From assembly GCA_017355425.1 (NCBI GenBank), contig CP070233.1, positions 536,501 through 600,500 of the forward strand: a stretch of DNA of 64,000 nucleotides, written 5' to 3'. Numbering within the stretch: the stretch's first letter is position 1; the number at the start of each line of letters is the position of its first letter. Position numbers and translations under genes: made by a program. Positions 26,848 to 36,676 of this stretch are shown here, one piece after another. Origin of the DNA: Dolichospermum sp. DET69 (GTDB lineage: Bacteria; Cyanobacteriota; Cyanobacteriia; Cyanobacteriales; Nostocaceae). The notes under the pieces were generated by a model that made no database searches, had not been told where the DNA came from, and saw nothing but the letters and a program-made list of their open reading frames with translations.

Positions 26848-29800
26848 ATGAAAATCGTTCATGGCACTTGGATACCAAATGCAGAAACCGAATTTATTCA
26901 GTCAGGCTCTTTTTATCTGTGGATAGAAACGCCTATACTCAAAAAGAAATTAGACCCTAAACAACAAATTCATCCTGGACATCTAGCCAAGGGTGACTTA
27001 ATCAATTTTTTAGCCCAGGAATTGGGAATTAAAGAACCTGTACCGCAATTAAACCAACGTATATCTAGCAAATATTTTGCACTGCCAACCGCAGATAATC
27101 AACCTTTACCTTCACCAGAATTAATTAAATATCTAGAAATAGAAACACCAGAAGAATACACAGAATTTCAATATTGGCAAGTAGATTGTTATGAAACTTT
27201 AAGTTCTGTCAAAAGTAATATACCAGCCATTAATATTATTAGACTACTTAACGATATCCATTTTTTAGCAATTAATAACCTGAGTGAAATTCAACTTGGC
27301 TCAGATTTATTATTTTGGTATCATTATACGCAATCATTTAAACAAATAATCCTCAAAGACCAATATATTCCTACTCTGAAATATCGAGAATTAGAACTTC
27401 CCCAACCCAAAAGTAACAGCAAAACTAAAAAAACGATTCCACCTGCATTTGAAATCTATGGTGGATGGTCAATTATTTCTGAGCAATATGAAGCCAATAT
27501 CCAAAAATATATTGAATATATGCCATTGATTTGTGTGGCAGGTTCAACAGTAAAAACTGAGAATATTGAATTTTTTAACCAAGAAACATTATTACGCCAT
27601 TTTTCTGAATTTATCCTCAATAATATAGTTACTCACACATCATCAACTGCTGCCTTTGATAAACAAATTACAGATTCCTTAGTTTACTATTGTTTTTCTC
27701 AACAGCATAATTTTCACAAAGTAAATGTCAACTTAGAAGAATATAAACAATGGCAAACATGGAAAAATAAAATTACTCGTTCCCAATCAGAATTACCCTT
27801 TTATCTGTGTTTTCAACTCAATTCCCCTGCTGCTGAAAAAATAGATAACTGGCAAATGCAGTTTTTGGTATCTAGTAAACAAGACCCTTCTCTCAAGTTA
27901 CCTTTGGCAGATTATTGGCCAATGAGTCAAAAAACTAAAACAGGTCTACACAAGCAATATGGTGAAAACTTTGAAACTAATTTGTTGTTAAATTTAGGAT
28001 ATGCGGCGCGGATGTTTCCTAAATTATGGCAAGGATTAGAAACAGATAGTCCCATGGGAATGGAATTAACATTAGAAGAATCGTTTTCATTCCTCCAAGA
28101 AAGTGCTTGGGTATTAGAAGATGCGGGTTTTAAAGTTACTGTTCCCGCTTGGTATACTCCTACTGGTCGTCGTCGTGCTAAACTGCGACTCAAGGCTGCC
28201 GGTAAAAGTCGTTCTGTAACTAAAGGCAAAGAAAAAAGCTATTTTGGTTTAGATTCTTTGGTGCAATATGAATATGAATTAGCAATTGGTGAGGAAGTTG
28301 TCACCAAAAAAGAGTGGGAACAATTAATTAATGCTAAAGCTCCTTTAGTGCATTTTCGCGGTCAATGGATGGAATTAGACCGAGACAAAATGCAGCAATT
28401 ACTAGAATTTTGGCAGTCTCATGGTGATGAAAAACCAGAGATGTCTGTGCTGGAATTTCTGCAACGTAATGCCGAATCTGGAGAAGATTGGGATATTGAA
28501 CATGATGATATTCTGTCAGATATGATGGCGAAATTACAAGATAAAAGTAGATTAGAGCCAATTTCTGACCAGCTAAATCTACAAGGTAATCTGCGCGAAT
28601 ATCAAAAACGTGGTGTTGCGTGGTTAGAATATTTGGAAAGGTTGGGTTTAAATGGCTGTTTAGCAGATGATATGGGTTTAGGTAAGTCGGTACAGGTAAT
28701 TGCTAGACTTGTGCAGGAGAGGGAGTCAGTTGATTCTGTGCTACCAACCCTGTTAATTGCACCTACATCTGTGGTTGGGAATTGGCAGAAAGAGATTGTT
28801 AAGTTTGCGCCTCATCTTCAGAGTATGATACATCACGGGAGCGATCGCTTACAAAACCCTGCTGATTTCAAACAGGCTTGTCAACAACAGGATGTAATCA
28901 TCACTTCTTTTACTTTAGCTCGCAAAGATGAAAAGCTCCTACAAAGTATCGAGTGGCAACGGATTGTTTTAGATGAAGCGCAAAATATTAAAAATCCCAA
29001 AGCTGCACAAACCAAAGCAATTCTTAAACTTTCTGCTAAACACCGTCTGGCTTTAACAGGAACTCCTGTGGAAAATCGGTTGCTAGATTTATGGTCAATT
29101 TTTAATTTTCTCAATCCTGGTTATTTGGGTAAAGAAGCACAGTTTCGTAAATCATTTGAAGTTCCCATTCAAAAAGATAATAACCGAGTCAAATCAACGA
29201 CGCTGAAGAAATTAGTTGAACCCTTGATTTTACGTCGGTTAAAAACAGACAAATCTATTATTAATGATTTACCTGATAAAGTTGAACAAAAACTTTACAC
29301 CAATTTAACTAAAGAACAAGCTTCATTATATGAAGTAGTTGTTAAAGATGTAGAAGAGAAATTAAAAACAGTCGAGGGAATTCAACGCAAAGGATTGATT
29401 CTTTCTACTTTGATGAAATTAAAACAGATTTGTAATCATCCGGCTCAGTTTTTACAGGATAATAGTGAATTTTCGACTGAACGTTCTCACAAACTTAGTC
29501 GCTTAGTAGAAATGGTAGATGAGGCAGTTTCTGAAGGTGAAAGTTTACTCATCTTTAGTCAATTTACGGAAGTATGTGCAGGGATTGAAAAGTATCTTAA
29601 ACAGAATTTACGCTGCAATACTTACTATTTACATGGTGGCACAAGCCGGCAACGTCGAGAAAAGATGATTACTGAATTTCAAGAACCTGATACAGAAGCA
29701 TCTGCATTTATATTATCATTAAAAGCAGGTGGTGTCGGGATTACTTTAACTAAAGCTAATCATGTTTTTCACTTTGATAGATGGTGGAATCCCGCAGTTG

Positions 29801-30027
29801 AAAATCAGGCCACAGATAGAGCTTTTCGGATTGGACAACAAAAGAATGTGTTTGTGCATAAATTTGTGGCTATTGGGACTTTAGAGGAGAAAATTGACCA
29901 GATGATTGAAGATAAGAAAAAACTCGCTGCTGCTGTTGTCGGTAACGATGAATCTTGGTTGACAGAGTTGGATAATGATGCTTTTAAACAACTTATTGCT
30001 TTAAATAAAAGTGCAATTTTGGAGTAA
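26848..30027 (+). CDS. SNF2-family DEAD/DEAH-type helicase
   Basis: 1059 residues; ATP-driven double-strand DNA or protein-DNA remodelling translocase. The N-terminal ~520 residues contain the bacterial SNF2-associated region (ALTTGRRRAKLRLKAAGKS-like segment near 430). The helicase core runs from about 580: motif I DDMGLGKSVQVIA, motif II DEAQ in IVLDEAQNIKNP, motif III ALTGTPVENRL, motif V SLKAGGVGITLTKANHV and motif VI ATDRAFRIGQ, all intact. Starts with ATG after ATAGGAAT. The SWIM-domain gene follows 17 bp later, a pairing common in cyanobacteria and actinobacteria. The physiological role is not known to me. Confidence 0.93.
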   Translation: MKIVHGTWIPNAETEFIQSGSFYLWIETPILKKKLDPKQQIHPGHLAKGDLINFLAQELGIKEPVPQLNQRISSKYFALPTADNQPLPSPELIKYLEIETPEEYTEFQYWQVDCYETLSSVKSNIPAINIIRLLNDIHFLAINNLSEIQLGSDLLFWYHYTQSFKQIILKDQYIPTLKYRELELPQPKSNSKTKKTIPPAFEIYGGWSIISEQYEANIQKYIEYMPLICVAGSTVKTENIEFFNQETLLRHFSEFILNNIVTHTSSTAAFDKQITDSLVYYCFSQQHNFHKVNVNLEEYKQWQTWKNKITRSQSELPFYLCFQLNSPAAEKIDNWQMQFLVSSKQDPSLKLPLADYWPMSQKTKTGLHKQYGENFETNLLLNLGYAARMFPKLWQGLETDSPMGMELTLEESFSFLQESAWVLEDAGFKVTVPAWYTPTGRRRAKLRLKAAGKSRSVTKGKEKSYFGLDSLVQYEYELAIGEEVVTKKEWEQLINAKAPLVHFRGQWMELDRDKMQQLLEFWQSHGDEKPEMSVLEFLQRNAESGEDWDIEHDDILSDMMAKLQDKSRLEPISDQLNLQGNLREYQKRGVAWLEYLERLGLNGCLADDMGLGKSVQVIARLVQERESVDSVLPTLLIAPTSVVGNWQKEIVKFAPHLQSMIHHGSDRLQNPADFKQACQQQDVIITSFTLARKDEKLLQSIEWQRIVLDEAQNIKNPKAAQTKAILKLSAKHRLALTGTPVENRLLDLWSIFNFLNPGYLGKEAQFRKSFEVPIQKDNNRVKSTTLKKLVEPLILRRLKTDKSIINDLPDKVEQKLYTNLTKEQASLYEVVVKDVEEKLKTVEGIQRKGLILSTLMKLKQICNHPAQFLQDNSEFSTERSHKLSRLVEMVDEAVSEGESLLIFSQFTEVCAGIEKYLKQNLRCNTYYLHGGTSRQRREKMITEFQEPDTEASAFILSLKAGGVGITLTKANHVFHFDRWWNPAVENQATDRAFRIGQQKNVFVHKFVAIGTLEEKIDQMIEDKKKLAAAVVGNDESWLTELDNDAFKQLIALNKSAILE

Positions 30028-30044
30028 AACTGGAGGAAAATATT

Positions 30045-30884
30045 ATGGTTAAATTTAGTCGAACATGGTGGGGTGATAGGTTTATTAAAGCACTGGAAGA
30101 TTTTACTGATGATGGTCGTTTGCAACGAGGACGTTCCTATGCCAACAATGGTAAAGTCCTAAATTTTGAAATAGAGCAAAATCATATCACGGCTAAAGTT
30201 AGAGGTTCTGTTAATCCTTACTTTGGTGTGTATAAAGAACCAACTTATAAAATTTCCATTGAAATTAAAGAAATAGCTAAAAGTAGTTGGAATGAAGCTG
30301 TTCAAAAGCTATCATCTAAAGCTAGTATTGTTTCTAGATTATTACTGAATGAAGTACCTGAGAATATAGAAGATACTTTTAAGGAATTGGGATTACATTT
30401 ATTACCGCATAGTAGTGAAGACTTTAAAACTAAATGTTCCTGTCCAGATTATGCTAATCCTTGTAAACATATAGCTGGTGTTTATTATTTAGTTGCTTCT
30501 CAATTGGATAATAATCCCTTTCTGTTATTTGAATTGCGAGGTTTATCGAAAGATGAACTTCAGTCTAAACTGGCTAATTCTAATTTGGGTAAAGCACTAG
30601 CACAGGAATTGAATGCTCAAGAAGTTAGTTTAGAATCTTCTGCATCGTTTTATCCCAAGCTAGAAAAACAATCTGTTTCTGAAAAGCCAAGTGTGAGAGA
30701 GTTTTGGTTAGGGACAAAGCGTTTACCTCAAACGATAGAAGTCTCAAGTTCCAGTGGCGTTTCGGCAATTCTTGTGAAGAAACAAGGCGATTTTCCAGCT
30801 TTTTGGCACAAAGATAATTCTTTTATTGAAACAATGGAGGAACTTTATCAACGGGTAAAAACGAAAAATCAAAGTTTAATGTAA
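30045..30884 (+). CDS. SWIM zinc-finger protein
   Basis: 279 residues. The SWIM motif CxCxnCxH is at about residues 130-145 (KCSCPDYANPCKHIAGVYY). The upstream half has the TWWGDRFIKALEDFTDDGRLQRGRSYA stretch seen in proteins paired with SNF2 helicases. SWIM domains bind DNA or protein, so this is probably a partner subunit of the helicase encoded 17 bp upstream. Ribosome site TGGAGGAAA sits just before the ATG. The C-terminal ~90 residues have no assigned domain. Confidence 0.9.
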   Translation: MVKFSRTWWGDRFIKALEDFTDDGRLQRGRSYANNGKVLNFEIEQNHITAKVRGSVNPYFGVYKEPTYKISIEIKEIAKSSWNEAVQKLSSKASIVSRLLLNEVPENIEDTFKELGLHLLPHSSEDFKTKCSCPDYANPCKHIAGVYYLVASQLDNNPFLLFELRGLSKDELQSKLANSNLGKALAQELNAQEVSLESSASFYPKLEKQSVSEKPSVREFWLGTKRLPQTIEVSSSSGVSAILVKKQGDFPAFWHKDNSFIETMEELYQRVKTKNQSLM

Positions 30885-30957
30885 ATTTGAAGAAGGAGTC
30901 AGGAGTCAGGAGTCAGAATCAATCAGGCGGGGATACCCTGCACCGAAGCAAGCTTCT

Positions 30958-30985
30958 GTAGGGGCGTATAGCAATACGCCCCTAC
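30958..30985. terminator. Palindrome between convergent genes, possible bidirectional terminator
   Basis: Perfect 12-bp stem GTAGGGGCGTAT / ATACGCCCCTAC with an AGCA loop, between the SWIM gene and the convergent histidine kinase gene. There is no long T-run on either side, so termination is plausible but not shown; it also resembles a common interspersed palindrome. Confidence 0.45.
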
Positions 30986-31006
30986 CCCTGTTCGATAAAT
31001 CAGAAT

Positions 31007-32824
31007 TTAGAATAAAATCAACTTGCTATACTTGTCCATCAAATGGGCTAAAAGTTGTAAGTCTATCGGCTTAGAAATATACTCATTGACACCAGCAGCT
31101 AGACAACGTTCTCTATCCCCTTTCATTGCCATTGCCGTTTGAGCAACAATTGGTATGTGCTGATATTTAGGATTTTCTCGTAATTGCTGCACCAAATTTA
31201 AACCATTAGTATCCGGTAAACTTACATCCATTAAAATAACTGTTGGTTCTATTTCTTCGAGACTATTCAACATTTCTGCCCCATTCTTTACCCAAGTTAC
31301 TTGATATCCTAATCTTCGCAAATAAATCCCTATTAATTCTCCATTGGGTAAATCATCTTCTACCAGCAAAATTACAGGTGGAGAAGTCATACTGTCATCA
31401 GCACAAGGATGACTGACTACTTGTAAATCATATTCTGCTGTTATTTCTATAGCTGTTAAAACTTTTTCTATTGGTTTGAGGGGTAGTAAGATACTAAACC
31501 GAGAACCTTGATCAACTACTGATTCTAACTCTAAATAACCACCGTGAATTTCTGCCAATTTTTGAGTCACAACTAATCCCAAACCCGTCCCCTCATTACG
31601 ACCAGTTGCGGAATTGACTACTTGACTATAGGGTCGAAATAGTCGAGATTGATCTTCGCAAGAGATACCTATACCAGTATCCCAAACTGTAAACCGCAAA
31701 AATCTATCTTGACTAGAAATCTGTAAGCCAACAGTACCTTTTATGGTCAATTTAATAGCATTGAAAAGTAAATTCAATAGCATTTGTTTAAGTCGCAAAG
31801 GATCAGCCATGATATCTTTAATATCTGCCTCAATTTCTAAACGCAGTGTTAAACCTTTATTAGCAGCTTTCTCTTTTACCAAAGCTAAAACATTCCGGCA
31901 TAAGGTAGAAATATCAATAATTTCCCATTCCACTTCTAGTTGATTGGCTTCAATTTTAGAGAGATCTAAAATATCATTAATCACTGCTAGTAAATGCTTA
32001 CCACTGGATTGAATGATCTGTAAATATTCTTGATGACGGGCTTTGTCAGGTTCGTAACCCTGTGCCAATAGTAAATGAGTAAAACCAATAATCGAACTTA
32101 GAGGGGTGCGGATTTCGTGACTGGTATTCGCCAAAAACTGATTTTTGAGTTGATTAGTGCGTTCTAGCTCTTGATTAAAATTAGCTAAATGTTGAGAATG
32201 TTGCTGCAAAGATTGTATTTGTAAAAGTTGTGCTAATGCTGTACGACAATTTCCCACAGTTTTTGTGATTAATTGCAACTTTAGATACAAGAAAGCATCT
32301 TTCAATAAATTGCAATTGGATGAAAAATTGCTTGTATGAATAATTAACCATCCTTTCATCCCTTGAGGATTTTCAAATAAATACCAAGCAGTTTGGGATT
32401 TTTGAGTCTCCATTTGCTCTACATCTTTAAGATTGATAGATTTATTCAATCTCAAAGTTAGCCTCTGCTCTATTATCTCCAAACTAGGAGTTAATGATGA
32501 TGAATGGGAAATATAGGAGATTTGACCAACTATTTGCTGTGGTTCAAATATGGCAATAGCTACGATACACGGGGTGAACGAAATCAGACTATCACTTAAA
32601 GCTGTGTGCAGTTCATTGACCATTATTTGGAAAATTTCTGCTTCTGTAGCTATTCCTGATGTAGTGGTAGTAGCCACAGAAATTAGATAATCCTGGAGAC
32701 GAATTTGCAACTTATTCAAGTTGCTTTCTAGCCATAATTGATACCGCAGATGTTTAATTGTTGTCAAAAGGGGCTTTTCGTTTATTTGTGAGTTTCGTTC
32801 TGGTAAGCTTGAAGACTGCTGCAT
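31007..32824 (-). CDS. Hybrid histidine kinase with C-terminal receiver domain
   Basis: About 605 residues, probably soluble. The N-terminal ~200 residues look GAF-like (FEPQQIVGQISYISH...), followed by a short coiled coil. HisKA follows at about 225-295, with phospho-His in FLANTSHEIRTPLSSIIGF. HATPase covers about 340-450: N box LLNLLFNAIKLT, where the usual NA.KFT is NAIKLT, plus DTGIGI and GTGLGLVVTQKLAEIHGG. The receiver is about 485-605, with Asp in VILMDVSLPDTNG and Lys in ISKPID. ATG at 32824 is chosen; a TTG two codons upstream (32830) is the only alternative. No partner regulator adjacent, and the input signal is unknown. Confidence 0.9.
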   Translation of the reverse strand: MQQSSSLPERNSQINEKPLLTTIKHLRYQLWLESNLNKLQIRLQDYLISVATTTTSGIATEAEIFQIMVNELHTALSDSLISFTPCIVAIAIFEPQQIVGQISYISHSSSLTPSLEIIEQRLTLRLNKSINLKDVEQMETQKSQTAWYLFENPQGMKGWLIIHTSNFSSNCNLLKDAFLYLKLQLITKTVGNCRTALAQLLQIQSLQQHSQHLANFNQELERTNQLKNQFLANTSHEIRTPLSSIIGFTHLLLAQGYEPDKARHQEYLQIIQSSGKHLLAVINDILDLSKIEANQLEVEWEIIDISTLCRNVLALVKEKAANKGLTLRLEIEADIKDIMADPLRLKQMLLNLLFNAIKLTIKGTVGLQISSQDRFLRFTVWDTGIGISCEDQSRLFRPYSQVVNSATGRNEGTGLGLVVTQKLAEIHGGYLELESVVDQGSRFSILLPLKPIEKVLTAIEITAEYDLQVVSHPCADDSMTSPPVILLVEDDLPNGELIGIYLRRLGYQVTWVKNGAEMLNSLEEIEPTVILMDVSLPDTNGLNLVQQLRENPKYQHIPIVAQTAMAMKGDRERCLAAGVNEYISKPIDLQLLAHLMDKYSKLILF

Positions 32825-33191
32825 TCTCAACTAGACCGCTGGAAAAAATATCCTGCTTACAAATAAAAATGTAAACAGCATTTATGTATATTAACTTACA
32901 AATGCTTTTTATATATAATCTATAACTGGCAGGGCTGAATGTGACGAAGATCCCAAAAGTGATTAAATACAATCAATTACTAGTAAGTAGGTTGGCGTTA
33001 AAAATTGTCGTTGGGGCAAGGGAACAGGGAACTCTTAACAGGGAACAGGGAACAGGGAACAGGGAACAGGAAGAGAGTTTTGGGCGATTTTACTTTTCTT
33101 CACATACATTTAAATTTTTCGGTTCACCTACTTAATTTGCCAAATAGTAAGTTCCAAAATTTACAATAATTTCACGGTAATTTGATAATTT
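32825..33191. other. Intergenic region, AT-rich with a short tandem repeat
   Basis: Divergent promoter region between the histidine kinase and the permease gene. About 33018-33070 has tandem GGGAACA/GGGAACAG heptamers. No gene or RNA seen. Confidence 0.6.
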
Positions 33192-34061
33192 ATGGATATA
33201 CAACAATTTGCTCAATTAATCATCAATGGTATTGCTGTAGGTAGCATTATTGCCCTAGCAGCGGTTGGACTCACTTTAACCTATGGGATTTTGCGGTTGT
33301 CTAATTTTGCCCACGGTGATTTTCTCACATTGGGTGCTTATCTGACGCTTATGGTCAATGGTATAGGTCTAAATATTTGGCTATCAATGATCGTGGCTGC
33401 TTTCGGCACAGTAGGGGGAATGTTACTAGCGGAAAAGTTGCTGTGGTCAAAAATGCGGTCTATCCGTGCTAGTTCGACAACTTTGATCATTATCTCTATT
33501 GGTTTGGCTTTGTTCCTCCGCAATGGAATTATTTTTCTCTGGGGAGGTAAAAACCAAAACTATAATTTGCCGGTTATCCCGGCTTTAGAATTTAGGAATT
33601 TAAAAGTACCACAAAATCAATTATTGGTACTGGGATTAGCTATTTTGGCGATTTTATCGCTGCACTATTTGCTACAAAATACCAAAATTGGTAAAGCAAT
33701 GCGGGCAGTAGCTGATGATTTAGATTTAGCTAGAGTTTCTGGTATTAATGTTGATAGAGTAATTCTCTGGACTTGGGTAATTGCTGGAACATTCACTTCT
33801 TTGGGTGGTAGTATGTACGGGCTAATTACAGCGGTGCGTCCGAATATGGGCTGGTTTTTGATTTTACCTTTATTTGCTTCGGTAATTTTGGGAGGAATTG
33901 GCAATCCTTACGGAGCGATCGCCGCAGCCTTTATTATTGGTATTGCCCAGGAAGTTAGCACCCCTTGGCTAGGTTCACAGTATAAACAAGGTGTAGCCCT
34001 ATTAATTATGATTTTGGTACTGCTTATTCGCCCCAAGGGTTTATTCAAAGGCACGATTTAA
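33192..34061 (+). CDS. natD: Branched-chain/neutral amino acid ABC permease, LivH type
   Basis: 289 residues with about eight TM helices. LivH signature near the N-terminus: GIAVGSIIALAAVGLTLTYGILRLSNFAHGDFL. The cytoplasmic loop contacting the ATPase is KAMRAVADDLDLARVSGINVDRVI, followed by ILGGIGNPYGAIAAAFIIGI. In Anabaena the LivH-like subunit of the N-I neutral amino acid system is NatD, needed for diazotrophic growth; the symbol is given on this resemblance. The partner genes (LivM-, LivF-, LivG-like and binding protein) are not adjacent, which is common in cyanobacteria. ATG start. Confidence 0.85.
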   Translation: MDIQQFAQLIINGIAVGSIIALAAVGLTLTYGILRLSNFAHGDFLTLGAYLTLMVNGIGLNIWLSMIVAAFGTVGGMLLAEKLLWSKMRSIRASSTTLIIISIGLALFLRNGIIFLWGGKNQNYNLPVIPALEFRNLKVPQNQLLVLGLAILAILSLHYLLQNTKIGKAMRAVADDLDLARVSGINVDRVILWTWVIAGTFTSLGGSMYGLITAVRPNMGWFLILPLFASVILGGIGNPYGAIAAAFIIGIAQEVSTPWLGSQYKQGVALLIMILVLLIRPKGLFKGTI

Positions 34062-34078
34062 GCAGCACCAGCCTACTT

Positions 34079-34206
34079 TTAGAGAACTCCACAAAAAAAA
34101 TAATCCAATCTTGTGGGATGGGCATCCTGCCCGTCCTTGTATTATTTAGCAGGCAAGATGCCTGCACCACAAGAAAATTTGGGATATTTTTTATTTGGAA
34201 GTCTCC
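34079..34206. repeat. Family E inverted-repeat element, copy 1
   Basis: Begins AGAGAACTCCACAAAAA and ends GGAAGTCTCC. The central part forms a stem (TTGTGGGATGGGCATCCTGCC opposite GGCAAGATGCCTGCACCACAA). Other copies are at 47584-47710 and 61950-62076. Its right end abuts the psaX stop codon. Confidence 0.75.
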
Positions 34207-34325
34207 TAATCAATAATGTGGAAGTAGTAAGCTGCAACTAAAAAGTTAACAGCCAAAAGTAGCAATGCCCAACCAGTACGGAAAACATAGGAAGGTTTAG
34301 CAGCAGGTTTACTTTTAGCGGTCAT
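34206..34325 (-). CDS. psaX: Photosystem I subunit PsaX
   Basis: 39-residue single-helix thylakoid protein. Residues 10-36 (KPSYVFRTGWALLLLAVNFL then VAAYYF) match the PsaX pattern known from Thermosynechococcus photosystem I. PsaX is a peripheral subunit that binds a chlorophyll near PsaF. The start at 34325 follows TTAGGAGAATCGCTT, a good ribosome site; longer readings upstream run into a repeat. It ends in HIID and its stop TAG lies at the edge of a family E repeat, so the extreme C-terminus may be altered. Confidence 0.88.
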   Translation of the reverse strand: MTAKSKPAAKPSYVFRTGWALLLLAVNFLVAAYYFHIID

Positions 34326-34726
34326 AAGCGATTCTCCTAAATTTAGTGACTTTTTAAGAAATAGCAAACTCAAGCGCCAATTTTGCAAATTCTTTAGAAA
34401 TATTTTTGTAAGAGGATGTTTTAAAAGTATCTTATGGTGTATCAAATATTTTCAGATCCCCCTAAATTCCCCTTAAAAAGGGGGACTTTGACTCTAGTTC
34501 CCCCCTTATTAAGGCTACGGTGTACACACAAGTCTTCTAGAGTTGCCCCACAACGTTTAGATCCCCCCAACCCCCCTTAAAAAGCTACGGTGTACACACA
34601 AGTCTTCTAGAGTTGCCCCACAACGTTTAGATCCCCCCAACCCCCCTTAAAAAGGGGGGCTAAATTCTTCAAAGTCCCCCTTTTTAAGGGGGATTTAGGG
34701 GGATCGGATCACGTTTAGCATCCTGT
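34326..34726. other. Repeat-filled spacer between psaX and lipA
   Basis: Holds a family B left half (34412-34514), a partial family A copy (34515-34584) and another A copy (34585-34740) that runs into lipA. Only 34326-34411 is non-repeat and contains the psaX promoter region. Confidence 0.7.
34412..34514. repeat. Family B element, left part only
   Basis: GAGGATGTTTTAAAAGTATC start identical to the intact copy at 56652. The sequence continues to TTGACTCTAGTTCCCCCC and is then broken by family A DNA; the right terminus is missing. Confidence 0.7.
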
Positions 34727-34740
34727 CTAGAGATGTGTGT
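34515..34740. repeat. Tandem/nested family A copies ending inside lipA
   Basis: The first copy starts CTACGGTGTACACACAAGT at 34515 and is interrupted after 70 bp by an identical start at 34585. The second copy runs to 34740 (CTAGAGATGTGTGT), where the expected final ACACCGTAG is absent and lipA coding sequence begins. Confidence 0.75.
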
Positions 34741-35629
34741 CCCCTGCATGGTAGGAACTGCGAACCAGGGGACCGGAACGGACATGATTAAATCCCATAT
34801 CCTTAGCTATGTTACCCAGTTCTGTAAATTCCTCCGGTGTCCAATATTTTTGCACGGGTAGATGTTCTAATGAAGGACGCATATATTGACCAATGGTGAG
34901 GCGATCGCAGTTTACAGATCGCAAATCCGCCATTGTCTCCATCAATTCCTCGATAGTTTCTCCGTGTCCCACCATCACACCTGATTTTGTCGGAATCTGA
35001 TGATTAAATTCCTTAACTGTTGCTAATACAGCCAAAGAGCGGTCATATTTTGCCCCTCGGCGCACCGTCGGGGTTAACCTGCGGACAGTTTCGACATTAT
35101 GGTTAAAACAAGCTGGTTGAGCTTTAATAATCATTTCTAAGCTGTGACGTTGCCCTGCTAAACCGCCACTCCCCCAAAAATCAGATGTCAGCACTTCAAT
35201 TTGAGTTTCGGGGTTAAGGTAGCGGATAGTTTCCATTGTCTGGACAAAATGATTTGCTCCCCCGTCAGCTAAATCATCACGGGCTACAGAAGTTAACACC
35301 ACATACCGCAATCCTAAAAGCTGGACGGATTCTGCGACCTTTTGCGGTTCTTCCGCATCTAAAGCCATTGGGGCATGACCTTTATCTACTTGACAAAAAG
35401 CACAGGCGCGGGTGCAAGTTGGACCCATTAATAAAAAAGTCGCTGTTTTTTGGGCGTAGCATTCACCCCGATTCGGACAGCGACCTTCTTCACAAATTGT
35501 GTGAATTTGTCGCTGCTTAATGATCCGTTGGACAGTAGAGATTTCACTAGCTTTGCCAATAGGACGGCGCAACCAGCTAGGCATCGTCATAATTTCTGAC
35601 TTGATATCAACTTGTTGTGGAGAATTCAT
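34727..35629 (-). CDS. lipA: Lipoyl synthase
   Basis: Radical-SAM enzyme inserting two sulphurs into the octanoyl group on lipoyl domains. The auxiliary cluster motif [12 protein letters not shown] and the SAM cluster CTRACAFC are intact, as are [11 protein letters not shown] and the C-terminal RSSYH with the conserved Ser. 300 residues, normal length. ATG at 35629. The last codons (THL and stop) lie in a family A element: the native end after SSYHAG appears to have been replaced. This region is usually flexible, so function may be retained. Confidence 0.94.
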   Translation of the reverse strand: MNSPQQVDIKSEIMTMPSWLRRPIGKASEISTVQRIIKQRQIHTICEEGRCPNRGECYAQKTATFLLMGPTCTRACAFCQVDKGHAPMALDAEEPQKVAESVQLLGLRYVVLTSVARDDLADGGANHFVQTMETIRYLNPETQIEVLTSDFWGSGGLAGQRHSLEMIIKAQPACFNHNVETVRRLTPTVRRGAKYDRSLAVLATVKEFNHQIPTKSGVMVGHGETIEELMETMADLRSVNCDRLTIGQYMRPSLEHLPVQKYWTPEEFTELGNIAKDMGFNHVRSGPLVRSSYHAGDTHL

Positions 35630-35955
35630 ATAACGATTTGTTAGTTAAGCAAAAAGTGGGAGGGCGTAATTACGATTTACATAGCGGTAGTGTGGTTTTA
35701 ACCATACCCCTAACTGGGAACTTAGGTTAATAAGTCTTTAACTACATAAATATTATTTCTGTGTAGTCTATATAACTATGATGCAAATTGATCATAATGT
35801 CAGTAGAAGTTTCATACAGCACTAATGTTTTTTGGAATTTGTGTCAGAAAATACTCTTCCCCAATCTACATAAATTTTGGATATAGTGAGAGAATTATTA
35901 AGAGTAGTCGGTAATCAGGCATCTAAACATAAAATTTTTAGTAGAGTAATCAGTT
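35630..35955. other. Divergent intergenic region lipA/response regulator
   Basis: 326 bp, AT-rich, no repeat or RNA recognised. It contains the promoters for lipA (minus) and the response regulator (plus). Confidence 0.55.
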
Positions 35956-36528
35956 GTGGCAAGTAACAAAATTTTAGTTATTGACGACACTACCGTTGTC
36001 AGGGTGAAAGTACGAGAAATGTTACCTCCGGGTAATTTCGAGGTGATAGAAGCAAAGGATGGGTTGGAAGGATACAACCTGATGCGTAAGGAAAAAGTCA
36101 GCTTGATCATGCTGGATTTCCTCTTGCCAAAAATGAGTGGTTGGGAGGTTTTTCAGAATATTCAAGCTCAACCAGAGTTACGGAAAATTCCTTTAGTCAT
36201 TATGTCAGGCCGCAAGGAAGAGGTAACGGAAAAATTTGTAGAACCATTTGAATATTTTGAATTTTTAGGCAAACCTTTTGATCAAAAGCAACTCATTGGG
36301 GCTATTAAGTCAGCAATGGTTAAGTCGAAAAAGGAGCGCCCAGACTTAAATACATCTCCAGTTGATTCTGTAAACAAACAAACTATCCTAGCTGCTGTTA
36401 ATGGCGTAGATTCATCCGCCCAGATAAAATTACTAAATGACAAAATTGTCAATATGCAAGGAGAAATTGACAGCTTGAAAAAACAGCTTAATCAAATTGT
36501 GACTTTCATTAAACAGAAAATTAAGTAG
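35956..36528 (+). CDS. Response regulator with C-terminal coiled coil
   Basis: 190 residues. Receiver domain 1-125: acidic pair IDDT, phospho-Asp in LIMLDFLLPKMSGWEV, switch region VIMSGRKEE and Lys in GKPFDQ. A linker and a short coiled coil (about 152-190, IKLLNDKIVNMQGEIDSLKK) replace a DNA-binding domain, so output is probably through protein contacts. Start codon GTG at 35956. No cognate kinase is next to it; the hybrid kinase at 31-32.8 kb is the nearest histidine kinase. Specific name unknown. Confidence 0.85.
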   Translation: MASNKILVIDDTTVVRVKVREMLPPGNFEVIEAKDGLEGYNLMRKEKVSLIMLDFLLPKMSGWEVFQNIQAQPELRKIPLVIMSGRKEEVTEKFVEPFEYFEFLGKPFDQKQLIGAIKSAMVKSKKERPDLNTSPVDSVNKQTILAAVNGVDSSAQIKLLNDKIVNMQGEIDSLKKQLNQIVTFIKQKIK

Positions 36529-36676
36529 GGTTTGCTGAAGTAGAAAAAATAAACCTTTTCAAAATATTGAATCATGCCAATTCGCTATTGGTGGTTGTTG
36601 TAAAAATTTACCCCACCCTAACCCTCCCCTTTCTAAGGGGAGGGAACATGATTTTCCGGTTTCCCCCATTGATAAG

